This document shows positions 33,453 to 40,331 of a DNA stretch of 64,000 nucleotides, one piece after another; position 1 is the first letter of the stretch; the number at the start of each line of letters is the position of its first letter. The notes beneath the pieces were generated by a model, which saw nothing but the letters and a program-made list of their open reading frames with translations, ran no database searches and was not told where the DNA came from. Origin of the DNA: Allomuricauda sp. Its GTDB lineage: Bacteria > Bacteroidota > Bacteroidia > Flavobacteriales > Flavobacteriaceae. The translations under genes were made by a program, and so were the position numbers. The stretch covers positions 806,001-870,000 of the forward strand of contig NZ_JACESV010000001.1 of NCBI RefSeq assembly GCF_013911645.1, read 5' to 3'.

Positions 33453-34033
33453 TGCATAATTCCCTGCACTTGGGCGTATTGCAATAGCATTATAGTCTTG
33501 GCATCTTTTATTTCACCGTTTTGCATCATGGCAATCGCTTTTTTAAAATCCAGCTCCAACACCTCAATGTTTTCGGTTTCATCCGCTGCGCCACCGCCCT
33601 CACTTACTTTCATGGCATCTTTATACTCACCAACAAAAAAATGAAGAATCTCAGTAACCGAACCGGGTGACATGTAGGCTTCAAAAACCTTTTCCACCTT
33701 ATCAATTTTATAACCCGTCTCCTCCTCTACTTCCATTTTTATCGTTTCCTCAGCATTTCCCTTCTCCAAAAGTCCCGCACATACCTCGATCATCATCCCA
33801 TCATCATTACCGTTCACATAGGTGGGCATACGAAACTGTTTGGTAAGCACAACCTTTCTTTTTTCAACATTATAAAGAAGTATCGCAGCACCATTGCCAC
33901 GGTCATATGCTTCGCGGATTTGCTTTTCCCAAACACCATCGTCCCGTAAATATTCAAAAGTGATTTTTTCTAGGGAATACCAGTTGTCTGATAGCAGTTC
34001 CCGTTGTATGTTTCTGATTCTGTTGCTAGCCAA
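33446..34033 (-). CDS. nudK: Nudix hydrolase, NudK (GDP-mannose pyrophosphatase) type
   Basis: A 195-aa protein. The Nudix box is AGLLEKGNAEETIKMEVEEETGY, with Met replacing the usual Arg of REUXEE, as happens in some family members. The N-terminal EKITFEYLRDDGVWEKQIREAYDRGNGAAILLYN and the downstream AYMSPGSVTEILHFFVGEY match the ADP-ribose/GDP-mannose subfamily. It probably hydrolyses nucleotide sugars. Its last seven bases overlap the end of dacB. Confidence 0.86.
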   Translation of the reverse strand: MASNRIRNIQRELLSDNWYSLEKITFEYLRDDGVWEKQIREAYDRGNGAAILLYNVEKRKVVLTKQFRMPTYVNGNDDGMMIEVCAGLLEKGNAEETIKMEVEEETGYKIDKVEKVFEAYMSPGSVTEILHFFVGEYKDAMKVSEGGGAADETENIEVLELDFKKAIAMMQNGEIKDAKTIMLLQYAQVQGIMHQ

Positions 34034-34163
34034 AATGAATAAGTTTTGGTTAAATATACAAGCTTATCCACTTATCACTCTGAATTACTGCAATCACTTT
34101 TGACATCAATATTATTATGTCGATATTTATGTTTTTTGATGAAAACCGACCAAACCCAATATT

Positions 34164-35720
34164 ATGCGTAACTCCTTACTCCTTCTGTTACTTTTTGCCA
34201 TTCTGATAAGTTGTGATACCAAAACAGAAAAAAAACTGCCTCGAATAGCCATTGCAGGACTGGGGATTGAATCCAGTACGTTTTCGCCCGCCCTTACGCA
34301 TGAAGAAGCATTCCATCCCAAAATTGGAGATTCCATATTTAACCGCTACTCTTTTATGGATACAGATTCTTCCTTGAGAAAACGAGCCGAATGGGTTCCC
34401 ACTTTAGTGGGAAAATCATTGCCCGGGGGAACCGTAACTCGAGAAGCTTACGAATCCTTGGTGGGCAAAACATTAAAAATGTTGGAAGAAAATAAGCCTT
34501 ACGATGGGCTTTTCTTTGACATTCATGGAGCCATGAGCGTTGTTGGACTAGATGACCCAGAAGGAGACCTCATCAAACGTATTCGAGAAGTTGTGGGAAC
34601 CGACGTATTGATTTCGACCTCCATGGATCTCCATGGCAATGTTTCCAAACGATTGGCACAACATTCCGATTTGATTACTTGTTACAGAATGGCTCCACAC
34701 GAAGATGCCACCGAATCGCGCAAAAGAGCCGTGAAAAACTTGGTGTCACGATTAGAAAACGGAAAAGGCAAACCCAAATACAAAGCTTGGGTTCCCATAC
34801 CGATTTTATTACCCGGCGAAAAAACAAGCACACGAGTAGAACCCGGAAAAAGTCTTTACGCCAAAGTGCCCGAAGTGGAGCAAAAAGAAGGCGTAATCGA
34901 TGCCGCTATCTGGATTGGCTACGCTTGGGCCGATGAACCCCGAAACCATGCCGTGGTCATGGTTACAGGAGATAATAAAGACCAAGTAACCGAAGGAGTT
35001 GAAAAATTGGCTAATAGTTTTTGGGATGTCCGCGAAGAATTTGAGTTCGTAGCCCCCACAAAATCCTACGAAGAAGCATTGGAACTTGCTTTGGCGAGTG
35101 ACAAAAAACCATTTATGTTGAGTGATATGGGCGACAACCCCACCGCTGGTGGCGCAGGTGATGTTACTTGGACATTGACGGAGCTTTTAAAAAGGGAGGA
35201 GTTTCATACAGTAGGTGGCAAATCCTTGATTTACGCCTCTATTCCCGGGCCTAAATTGGTGGAACAAGCTATGCAAGTTGGCGTTGGCGGAGAAGTCAGT
35301 GCTCCTGTTGGTGCCGATATTGACGATAGATATGCCCCACCCCTTATGCTAACGGGAGAAGTTACTGCCATAAAACATGGCGATGTTCATGCAGAAACCG
35401 AGGTTGTGGTACGAGTGGACAATGCCCATGTTATTGTGACCAAAAAGAGGAAACCCTACCACAGAAAATCTGACTTTACCAATTTGGGACTTGTTCCCAG
35501 TGAAACGGATATTATAGTAGTTAAAATTGGGTATTTGGTTCCAGAACTTTATAATATGCGAGGGGATTGGGTCATGGCCTTGACCCCAGGTGGCGTGGAC
35601 CAAGATTTGGAACGTTTGGGCCATAAAAGAATTATTAGACCCATGTTCCCATACGACCCCGACATGGAGCGCCCCGACCTTTCTGCCCGATTGATCAAGG
35701 CTTCGGATGAACTGGACTAA
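34164..35720 (+). CDS. M81 family metallopeptidase (MlrC-like) lipoprotein
   Basis: A 518-aa protein with lipobox leader (MRNSLLLLLLFAILISC). The M81/MlrC domain starts with RIAIAGLGIESSTFSPALT and contains metal-ligand candidates in FDIHGAMSV, SMDLHGN and CYRMAPHEDATESRKRA, then the MlrC C-terminal domain with DMGDNPTAGGAGDVTW. MlrC degrades linearised microcystin peptides in sphingomonads; in this organism the substrate is probably another peptide. The lipoprotein form places it in the periplasm or outer membrane. It overlaps the convergent DUF2461 gene by 4 nt. Confidence 0.88.
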   Translation: MRNSLLLLLLFAILISCDTKTEKKLPRIAIAGLGIESSTFSPALTHEEAFHPKIGDSIFNRYSFMDTDSSLRKRAEWVPTLVGKSLPGGTVTREAYESLVGKTLKMLEENKPYDGLFFDIHGAMSVVGLDDPEGDLIKRIREVVGTDVLISTSMDLHGNVSKRLAQHSDLITCYRMAPHEDATESRKRAVKNLVSRLENGKGKPKYKAWVPIPILLPGEKTSTRVEPGKSLYAKVPEVEQKEGVIDAAIWIGYAWADEPRNHAVVMVTGDNKDQVTEGVEKLANSFWDVREEFEFVAPTKSYEEALELALASDKKPFMLSDMGDNPTAGGAGDVTWTLTELLKREEFHTVGGKSLIYASIPGPKLVEQAMQVGVGGEVSAPVGADIDDRYAPPLMLTGEVTAIKHGDVHAETEVVVRVDNAHVIVTKKRKPYHRKSDFTNLGLVPSETDIIVVKIGYLVPELYNMRGDWVMALTPGGVDQDLERLGHKRIIRPMFPYDPDMERPDLSARLIKASDELD

Positions 35721-36370
35721 ACAGTTACGGCTTGATTTAAATATTGCCGAAAGGGAAGCATTTCCTTGTAAACGGCAACGATTTTTTCTTTGAAATCAGG
35801 ATTCAGCACGTCTGCTTTTGTCAGTTTGTACTCCACCGCGAAGGTTTTGTTGCGCAACAATTCAATATGCGGATGGTCGTTGGAAAACCCTTTGGGGGAT
35901 GACACCAATTTCTCGTCCTCATATAAGCCGCCAAACATTTTTTTGAAGGATGGTTTGTCCAGAATCTGCTGCAATTCCTCACCATTATAATCAATGGCAT
36001 CTCGGATACTGCGAAGCGTTTTGGAGTCAGGTCGCCATCGACCGCCTGCCAACAAGCAATGTTTTAGTCCAATTTCAATATAAAAATCGGCGGAATTGGG
36101 CGCTTTGTCCAACCCTGCACCCAAATGGTCTTTGTAGATAGGTTTATTCGGATGGAACATTAAATTATTATTGATTCTGTTGATGCCCTTTTTGCCTGGA
36201 GTTGGGTAATAATCGTCATGGAGTTGTACCATGGTCAAATCCAAATCATCCAACCAAGCGATAAAATCGTTGCGAAGGGATTTGTACCATTTGCGGTTCG
36301 CATCCATCCATTCTTTGTTATTGTTCTTTTGAAGTTCTTCTAGAAAATGGAACAGGTCGTTGAAATTCAT
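35717..36370 (-). CDS. DUF2461 domain protein
   Basis: A 217-aa protein matching the DUF2461 pattern: FLEELQKNNNKEWMDANRKWYKSLRNDF at the start, RINNNLMFHPNKPIYKDHLGAGL, then FYIEIGLKHCLLAGGRWRPDSKTLRSIRDAI. No biochemical function is known. The start codon at 36370 is immediately preceded (on the coding strand) by the heptamer array 36371-36447, so its ribosome-binding region consists of repeat units. Confidence 0.9.
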   Translation of the reverse strand: MNFNDLFHFLEELQKNNNKEWMDANRKWYKSLRNDFIAWLDDLDLTMVQLHDDYYPTPGKKGINRINNNLMFHPNKPIYKDHLGAGLDKAPNSADFYIEIGLKHCLLAGGRWRPDSKTLRSIRDAIDYNGEELQQILDKPSFKKMFGGLYEDEKLVSSPKGFSNDHPHIELLRNKTFAVEYKLTKADVLNPDFKEKIVAVYKEMLPFRQYLNQAVTV

Positions 36371-36447
36371 GGATTGTTCGGTGTTGGATGTTTGATGCTC
36401 GGTGTTTGGTGTTCGGTGTTCGGTGTTCGGTGTTTGATGTTAAGGGT
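36371..36447 (+). repeat. Heptamer array, 11 units, next to the DUF2461 start codon
   Basis: Eleven 7-mers in unbroken register: GGATTGT TCGGTGT TGGATGT TTGATGC TCGGTGT TTGGTGT, three TCGGTGT, TTGATGT, TAAGGGT. The consensus is TYGGTGT. It starts at the base after the DUF2461 start codon and ends 16 bases before the stop of the four-helix-bundle gene. The orientation is opposite to the array on the other side of that gene. Confidence 0.85.
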
Positions 36448-36463
36448 CTTTAATGATGTGAAG

Positions 36464-36826
36464 CTATATCTTGTTTCGAAAAGCTATAATCATGTTCATT
36501 AACTTGAAACAACAATCATATAATTTTTCAAATTCCTTATCGGAAATATACGCTCTATTACTAGCCTTATACAAACAAGTCACCACTTCTGCCAGTGAAC
36601 GTACAGAATAACCCAGAAACTTTCTCAACTCAGGCTTTGACTGAACAATGGAACCTTCAGAAATATTAAGGGCCACCGAATCTGCTGCTCGACAGATTTG
36701 GGATGATAAGTTATATGTTTCTTTTTTGGGAAAATCATTGGTAATCAAGTTTATTTGTTCTCCCAAATTCATGGCATCCTGCCATATATGTAGTCTTTCA
36801 AATTTAAACTTTGTTTTTCCAACCAT
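36464..36826 (-). CDS. Four-helix-bundle protein (S23/23S-IVS type) between heptamer arrays
   Basis: The track start at 36871 translates heptamer repeats (MKPDVRCLMQNVNC). The ATG at 36826 gives 120 aa and is flush with the array. The protein begins FKFERLHIWQDAM and contains the family pattern LSSQICRAADSVALNISEGS, then LRKFLGYSVRSLAEVVTCLYKA and a final helix. This family includes ORFs in 23S rRNA intervening sequences and shares its fold with the Avd accessory proteins of diversity-generating retroelements. Here there is no rRNA and no reverse transcriptase. The gene is more AT-rich than its neighbours. Inverted arrays on both sides suggest an acquired or mobile unit; its function is unknown. 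Confidence 0.85.
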   Translation of the reverse strand: MVGKTKFKFERLHIWQDAMNLGEQINLITNDFPKKETYNLSSQICRAADSVALNISEGSIVQSKPELRKFLGYSVRSLAEVVTCLYKASNRAYISDKEFEKLYDCCFKLMNMIIAFRNKI

Positions 36827-36875
36827 ATAACAATTGACATTCTGCATCAAGCACCTAACATCCGGCTTCAAGCAA
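36827..36875 (-). repeat. Heptamer array next to the four-helix-bundle start codon
   Basis: Seven degenerate units in register on the plus strand: ATAACAA TTGACAT TCTGCAT CAAGCAC CTAACAT CCGGCTT CAAGCAA. On the minus strand these read as CGGATGT/TAGGTGC/TTGATGC-type units. The array begins at the base after the start codon. Confidence 0.7.
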
Positions 36876-36920
36876 CTTAAAATCTATTATCAATACTTAC
36901 TTTTATTCTTTTGGAATTGA

Positions 36921-36983
36921 GCTTCCAAGCTCAGACTTCTGACTTCTGACTTCGGACATCCAACACCCAACACCCGACATCTA
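36921..36983 (-). repeat. Heptamer array, 9 units, running into the AIM24 stop codon
   Basis: Plus-strand units: GCTTCCA AGCTCAG ACTTCTG ACTTCTG ACTTCGG ACATCCA ACACCCA ACACCCG ACATCTA. The last unit contains the stop codon (CTA, 36981-36983) of the AIM24 gene, in the same register as the kinase-associated array at 21957-21963. Confidence 0.8.
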
Positions 36984-37781
36984 AAACCTATTATCCCCAT
37001 CCAACAAATCGCCGATACCGCCCAAAATGCTACCTTCTCCCTTGTCTTTTCCGCCACCTCTCGGTGCAGCGGCCCAAACTCGGCTGGCCAACCTACTGAA
37101 CGGCAAGGATTGAATATAAACGGTTCCCGGACCACGTAGCGTAGCAAAGAAAAGTCCTTCCCCGCCAAAAACAGTATTTTTAATGCCGCCCACAAACTCA
37201 ATATCATAATCCACAGTTTGGGAAAAACCAACAATACAGCCTGTATCCACTTTTAAGGTCTCTCCAGGTGCCAATGTTTTTTTCGCCATGGTTCCACCAG
37301 CGTGCACAAAGGCCATTCCGTCACCTTCCAGCTTTTGCATAATAAAGCCTTCGCCTCCAAAAAACCCACGGCCCAAGCGTTTGGAGAACTCAATGCCCAC
37401 GGAAACACCTTTAGCGGCACAAAGGAATGCATCCTTTTGGCAAATAAACTTGCCGCCTTTTTCGGAGAGATCTATGGGGACAATTTTACCTGGATAAGGC
37501 GAAGCAAAGCTCACAAGTTTTTTACCTTGACCAATGTTCAAGAAAGCGGTCATAAAAAGGCTCTCGCCCGTGAGCATTCGTTTACCTGCGGAGAACAATT
37601 TGCCCAATACCCCAGTATCTTGGTTGGAACCGTCCCCGAAGATGGTATCCATTTTAATATCGGTATCCATCATCATGAAACTGCCGGCTTCGGCAACAAC
37701 GGCTTCTTGTGGGTCCAGTTCTATTTCCACATATTGCATTTCTTCGCCGTAAATGTGGTAGTCTATTTCGTGTGCGTTCAT
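36981..37781 (-). CDS. AIM24 / TIGR00266 family protein
   Basis: A 266-aa beta-helix-like protein with the family opening [32 protein letters not shown], Gly-rich repeated strands ([29 protein letters not shown]), and [37 protein letters not shown]. The mitochondrial relative affects inner-membrane organisation; the bacterial role is unknown. The C-terminal tail [17 protein letters not shown] ends inside the heptamer array. Confidence 0.9.
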   Translation of the reverse strand: MNAHEIDYHIYGEEMQYVEIELDPQEAVVAEAGSFMMMDTDIKMDTIFGDGSNQDTGVLGKLFSAGKRMLTGESLFMTAFLNIGQGKKLVSFASPYPGKIVPIDLSEKGGKFICQKDAFLCAAKGVSVGIEFSKRLGRGFFGGEGFIMQKLEGDGMAFVHAGGTMAKKTLAPGETLKVDTGCIVGFSQTVDYDIEFVGGIKNTVFGGEGLFFATLRGPGTVYIQSLPFSRLASRVWAAAPRGGGKDKGEGSILGGIGDLLDGDNRF

Positions 37782-37854
37782 TATGTATTGATGTTTTTTG
37801 ATTTCTATTTATATGTTGATGGATAGGTGGATTTGTTACAGTTCTTTTCAACCT

Positions 37855-38625
37855 TTATTCCTTGACTAACAATCTAAGCTTTTTGATAGTTAGAATAATA
37901 CCATAAGCACTTGCAATATATATGATAACGCCTAAAATCATTGGAGAATCTGATACTCCATAAAATTCCAGTTTGGTAATACTGGCTGAAATGTTATGAA
38001 TGATATGAACCAAAATAATCAACCATAGTGATTTGGTTAGATAATAAATATAGTTATATACAAGGCCTATCAAAAAATAAGCGAATAAGCCTTCCATACT
38101 TAAATGCATCATTGAAAAAAGCAATGCGGTAGCCACCATGCTAAAGTAGAAGCCATACCTTTTCAATAATGAATTGAAAATAAGATATCTAAATAATATT
38201 TCCTCCAAAACTGGGGCTACCAAAATTGATAGGATAGTTGAAACTGTTATATAAGCTCCTTTTTGAAATGGTATTTCCCAAGCTAAAAACCGAAACTCCC
38301 CATTTACTAAGTTTCTCCAAAATGGAACATCAACTAGAGTTTGAAAAATAAATAAGAAAACGGATAAGAAGATACATTGTATAACTATACTGTATCGTAT
38401 TTTATCGTTATTAATAAACCACTTTATTTTTAAAAGTTTAAAGGAAAGTAATATTCCAGCAAGATATATTATTGGAAAAGAGGAAACTAATACTATGCCT
38501 TCCGCTTCATAGGAGAAAAAGTTTAAAGAATTCAAAACATACCAAAGCATTGCTGATATGAAATTCATTAAAACCAATAAAGCTATAAAGTAGAAAAGAA
38601 CGAGATGTCTTCTTATGAAGTGCAC
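37855..38625 (-). CDS. CPBP-family intramembrane metalloprotease (CAAX-like), AT-rich
   Basis: A 256-aa membrane protein with about seven hydrophobic helices. Catalytic motifs: EEILFR (Glu-Glu-x-x-x-Arg) in VAPVLEEILFRYLIFN, then a His in LLFSMMHLSMEG and a final His in LVHIIHNISAS. CPBP proteases act in the membrane, often in bacteriocin self-immunity or protein processing; no partner peptide is visible. Two 60-base lines I counted have about 32% and 22% GC, against about 50% in the adjacent AIM24 gene. Recent acquisition is therefore plausible. Confidence 0.86.
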   Translation of the reverse strand: MHFIRRHLVLFYFIALLVLMNFISAMLWYVLNSLNFFSYEAEGIVLVSSFPIIYLAGILLSFKLLKIKWFINNDKIRYSIVIQCIFLSVFLFIFQTLVDVPFWRNLVNGEFRFLAWEIPFQKGAYITVSTILSILVAPVLEEILFRYLIFNSLLKRYGFYFSMVATALLFSMMHLSMEGLFAYFLIGLVYNYIYYLTKSLWLIILVHIIHNISASITKLEFYGVSDSPMILGVIIYIASAYGIILTIKKLRLLVKE

Positions 38626-38643
38626 TGTAAAAGTCTTATAACA

Positions 38644-39099
38644 TTATTCTTTCACCTTCACCGTCCACTCAAAATGAAAGGTGGATACCTCTACCCCATC
38701 TTGGTTCACCCCAACCGATTTCATCCAGCAGGTCTCTCCTTCCCCATTCTCAACAGTTTTTTGAATGGCATCAGCGATTAATCCGCCATCCTCGCAAGTA
38801 AATGTGATTTTCCCCGTAGCTTTTTTTGTAAAGGTGGCCTTGTTGTTGGCCACGAGCATGGAGATTTTCTTTCCACTCTTTTGGATTTCGTTCATTACCA
38901 ATGCACCCGTACTTAGCTCAGCAGCCATCCCCTGCACGGCCCAAAACATGGATTTAAACGGATTTTGATTCACCCATTTATACTTTACCGAGGTGATTGC
39001 CTTTTTGTCATCAATATACTTAAGCCTTACCCCACACCACCATGCAGAAGGAAGTTTCATAAATGTAAACGTATTGATTTTACTGGGTGTAAGTGCCAT
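38644..39099 (-). CDS. DUF4442 (hotdog-fold) protein
   Basis: A 151-aa protein with the DUF4442 pattern FMKLPSAWWCGVRLKYIDDKKAITSVKYKWVNQNPFKSMFWAVQGMAAELSTGALVM, a hotdog-fold thioesterase-like domain. The family is thought to be thioesterase-related, without proof of a substrate. It lies 18 nt downstream-of-start from the CPBP gene in the same direction and is divergent from the DUF4870 gene. Confidence 0.87.
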   Translation of the reverse strand: MALTPSKINTFTFMKLPSAWWCGVRLKYIDDKKAITSVKYKWVNQNPFKSMFWAVQGMAAELSTGALVMNEIQKSGKKISMLVANNKATFTKKATGKITFTCEDGGLIADAIQKTVENGEGETCWMKSVGVNQDGVEVSTFHFEWTVKVKE

Positions 39100-39183
39100 A
39101 TCCTGTATTTATAATCGCCTAAAAATAGGTAAAAAGATGATATATATTATTGTTAATTTTATGTTAAATTATAGTACTTTGTT

Positions 39184-39215
39184 TTGCATAGTACCATCTT
39201 TTGGATATATATTTG
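39184..39215 (+). promoter_or_regulatory. Promoter of the DUF4870-PadR-PspC-GIN cluster
   Basis: TTG (39184-39186), a 21-bp spacer and a perfect TATATTTG (39208-39215) fit the Bacteroidota consensus TTG-N17-23-TAnnTTTG. The DUF4870 start codon is 53 bases downstream. Confidence 0.65.
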
Positions 39216-39268
39216 TATCGTAAGCTAATAGGTTAACCCCTTTACAATCAAAAAACATCAATCAGAAA

Positions 39269-39751
39269 ATGGCAACTACAATCACCAAACACGAACGAAA
39301 TTTATCCGCAATCATCCATGCGTCCATGTTCTCGAAGTACTTTATCCCCTTTGGGAATTTTATACTTCCCCTGATCCTATGGACCGCCAATAAAAAGCAA
39401 CATGAGTTTGTGGATTATAATGGTAAACAAGCACTTAATTTTCAAATTAGCATGTTACTCTATTCCATTGTAGCAGGTTTGATCACTATTCCATTCTTTA
39501 TTGGGTTTTGGCCAGACCTGTTCGATTGGAACTTTTTTGGGTTCCACGACTTGAGCGATTTGAACAATCTGAACTTTCATATAGATAGTGACGATTTTAG
39601 ATTGGGACGACTTATTTGGCCCGTAGGAATATCTGGTTTTTTGCAGGTTGCCTTGGGCATTGTGAACATTGTTTTCACCATTTTGGCCACCATCAGAACC
39701 AATGAAGGGGAATATTTTAAATATCCATTCACCATAAAATTCATCAAATAA
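39269..39751 (+). CDS. DUF4870 membrane protein
   Basis: A 160-aa protein with the DUF4870 layout: ERNLSAIIHASMFSKYFIPFGNFILPLILWTANKKQHEFVDYNGKQALNFQISMLLYSIV, followed by two more hydrophobic segments and KYPFTIKFIK at the end. An Asp/Asn-rich stretch (DLSDLNNLNFHIDSDDF) lies between helices. Function unknown. It leads the co-directional run to PadR, PspC and two GIN genes, a neighbourhood seen in many flavobacteria. Confidence 0.88.
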   Translation: MATTITKHERNLSAIIHASMFSKYFIPFGNFILPLILWTANKKQHEFVDYNGKQALNFQISMLLYSIVAGLITIPFFIGFWPDLFDWNFFGFHDLSDLNNLNFHIDSDDFRLGRLIWPVGISGFLQVALGIVNIVFTILATIRTNEGEYFKYPFTIKFIK

Positions 39752-39992
39752 TATATATATAAGGAGCTTAATCACCTCCGCCATAATCATCATCAATCAA
39801 AAAAATCGGAGTTTAACCATCAATCAAAAAACGAAAAAAATCAACCTGCCCTGAGCGCAGTCGAAGGGTCAATCATCAATCAAAAAACCGTTTCCACTCC
39901 CCTGCCCAATTCGGGGGAATGGAGTGGAAACGTTGCCAAACAAAGTTTGGCAGAACAAAAACGAACAGTTAATTTAATAGAACCATGAAGTT
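39752..39992 (+). repeat. Repeat- and hairpin-rich spacer inside the cluster
   Basis: No ORF is present. CATCAATCAAAAAA occurs three times (about 39793, 39820, 39870). CCCTGAGCGCAGTCGAAGGG (39849-39868) is a copy of the dispersed repeat core. A perfect 12-bp stem CGTTTCCACTCC/GGAGTGGAAACG spans 39889-39932, and TGCCAAAC-AAA-GTTTGGCA forms a second hairpin at 39934-39952. The segment separates DUF4870 from padR and might lower read-through. Confidence 0.65.
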
Positions 39993-40322
39993 ATGAACAT
40001 AGAAAACACAAAAGCACAGATGCGCAAGGGGGTTCTGGAGTATTGCATTCTGTCCATCCTTAAGGATGACGACAAGTATGCCTCAGAAATTCTGGGAGCC
40101 TTAAAGGACGCTAAGATGTTAGTAGTGGAAGGTACCATATACCCTTTGCTCACAAGGCTAAAGAACGCGGGATTGCTCAACTACCGTTGGGAAGAGTCCA
40201 CATCGGGGCCGCCCCGTAAATATTATGCCCTCACGGAAACAGGCCAGTTGTTCCTAAACGAACTCAATGGCACCTGGGACGAACTTAGAAACGCAGTCAA
40301 TCTGGTAACCAACACAAAATAA
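39993..40322 (+). CDS. PadR family transcriptional regulator
   Basis: A 109-aa winged-helix protein with the PadR signature QMRKGVLEYCILSILKDDDKYASEILGALKDAKMLVVEGTIYPLLTRLKNAGLLNYRWEESTSGPPRKYYALTETG. It lacks the long C-terminal coiled coil of larger PadRs. It is followed 9 nt later by the PspC gene, so it most likely represses this operon in response to an unidentified signal. Confidence 0.92.
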   Translation: MNIENTKAQMRKGVLEYCILSILKDDDKYASEILGALKDAKMLVVEGTIYPLLTRLKNAGLLNYRWEESTSGPPRKYYALTETGQLFLNELNGTWDELRNAVNLVTNTK

Positions 40323-40331
40323 AATCAAAAA

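Noticed and set aside
36464-36826. Diversity-generating retroelement (four-helix-bundle protein as Avd)
   Set aside because: No reverse transcriptase, template repeat or variable target gene is in the window.
36464-36826. 23S rRNA intervening sequence
   Set aside because: No rRNA sequence flanks the gene; both sides are heptamer arrays and protein genes.
36827-36871. N-terminal extension of the four-helix-bundle protein from 36871
   Set aside because: The extra 15 residues are translated heptamer repeat; the family-like sequence begins after the ATG at 36826.
36371-36983. CRISPR array
   Set aside because: Units are contiguous 7-mers without spacers, and no cas gene is nearby.
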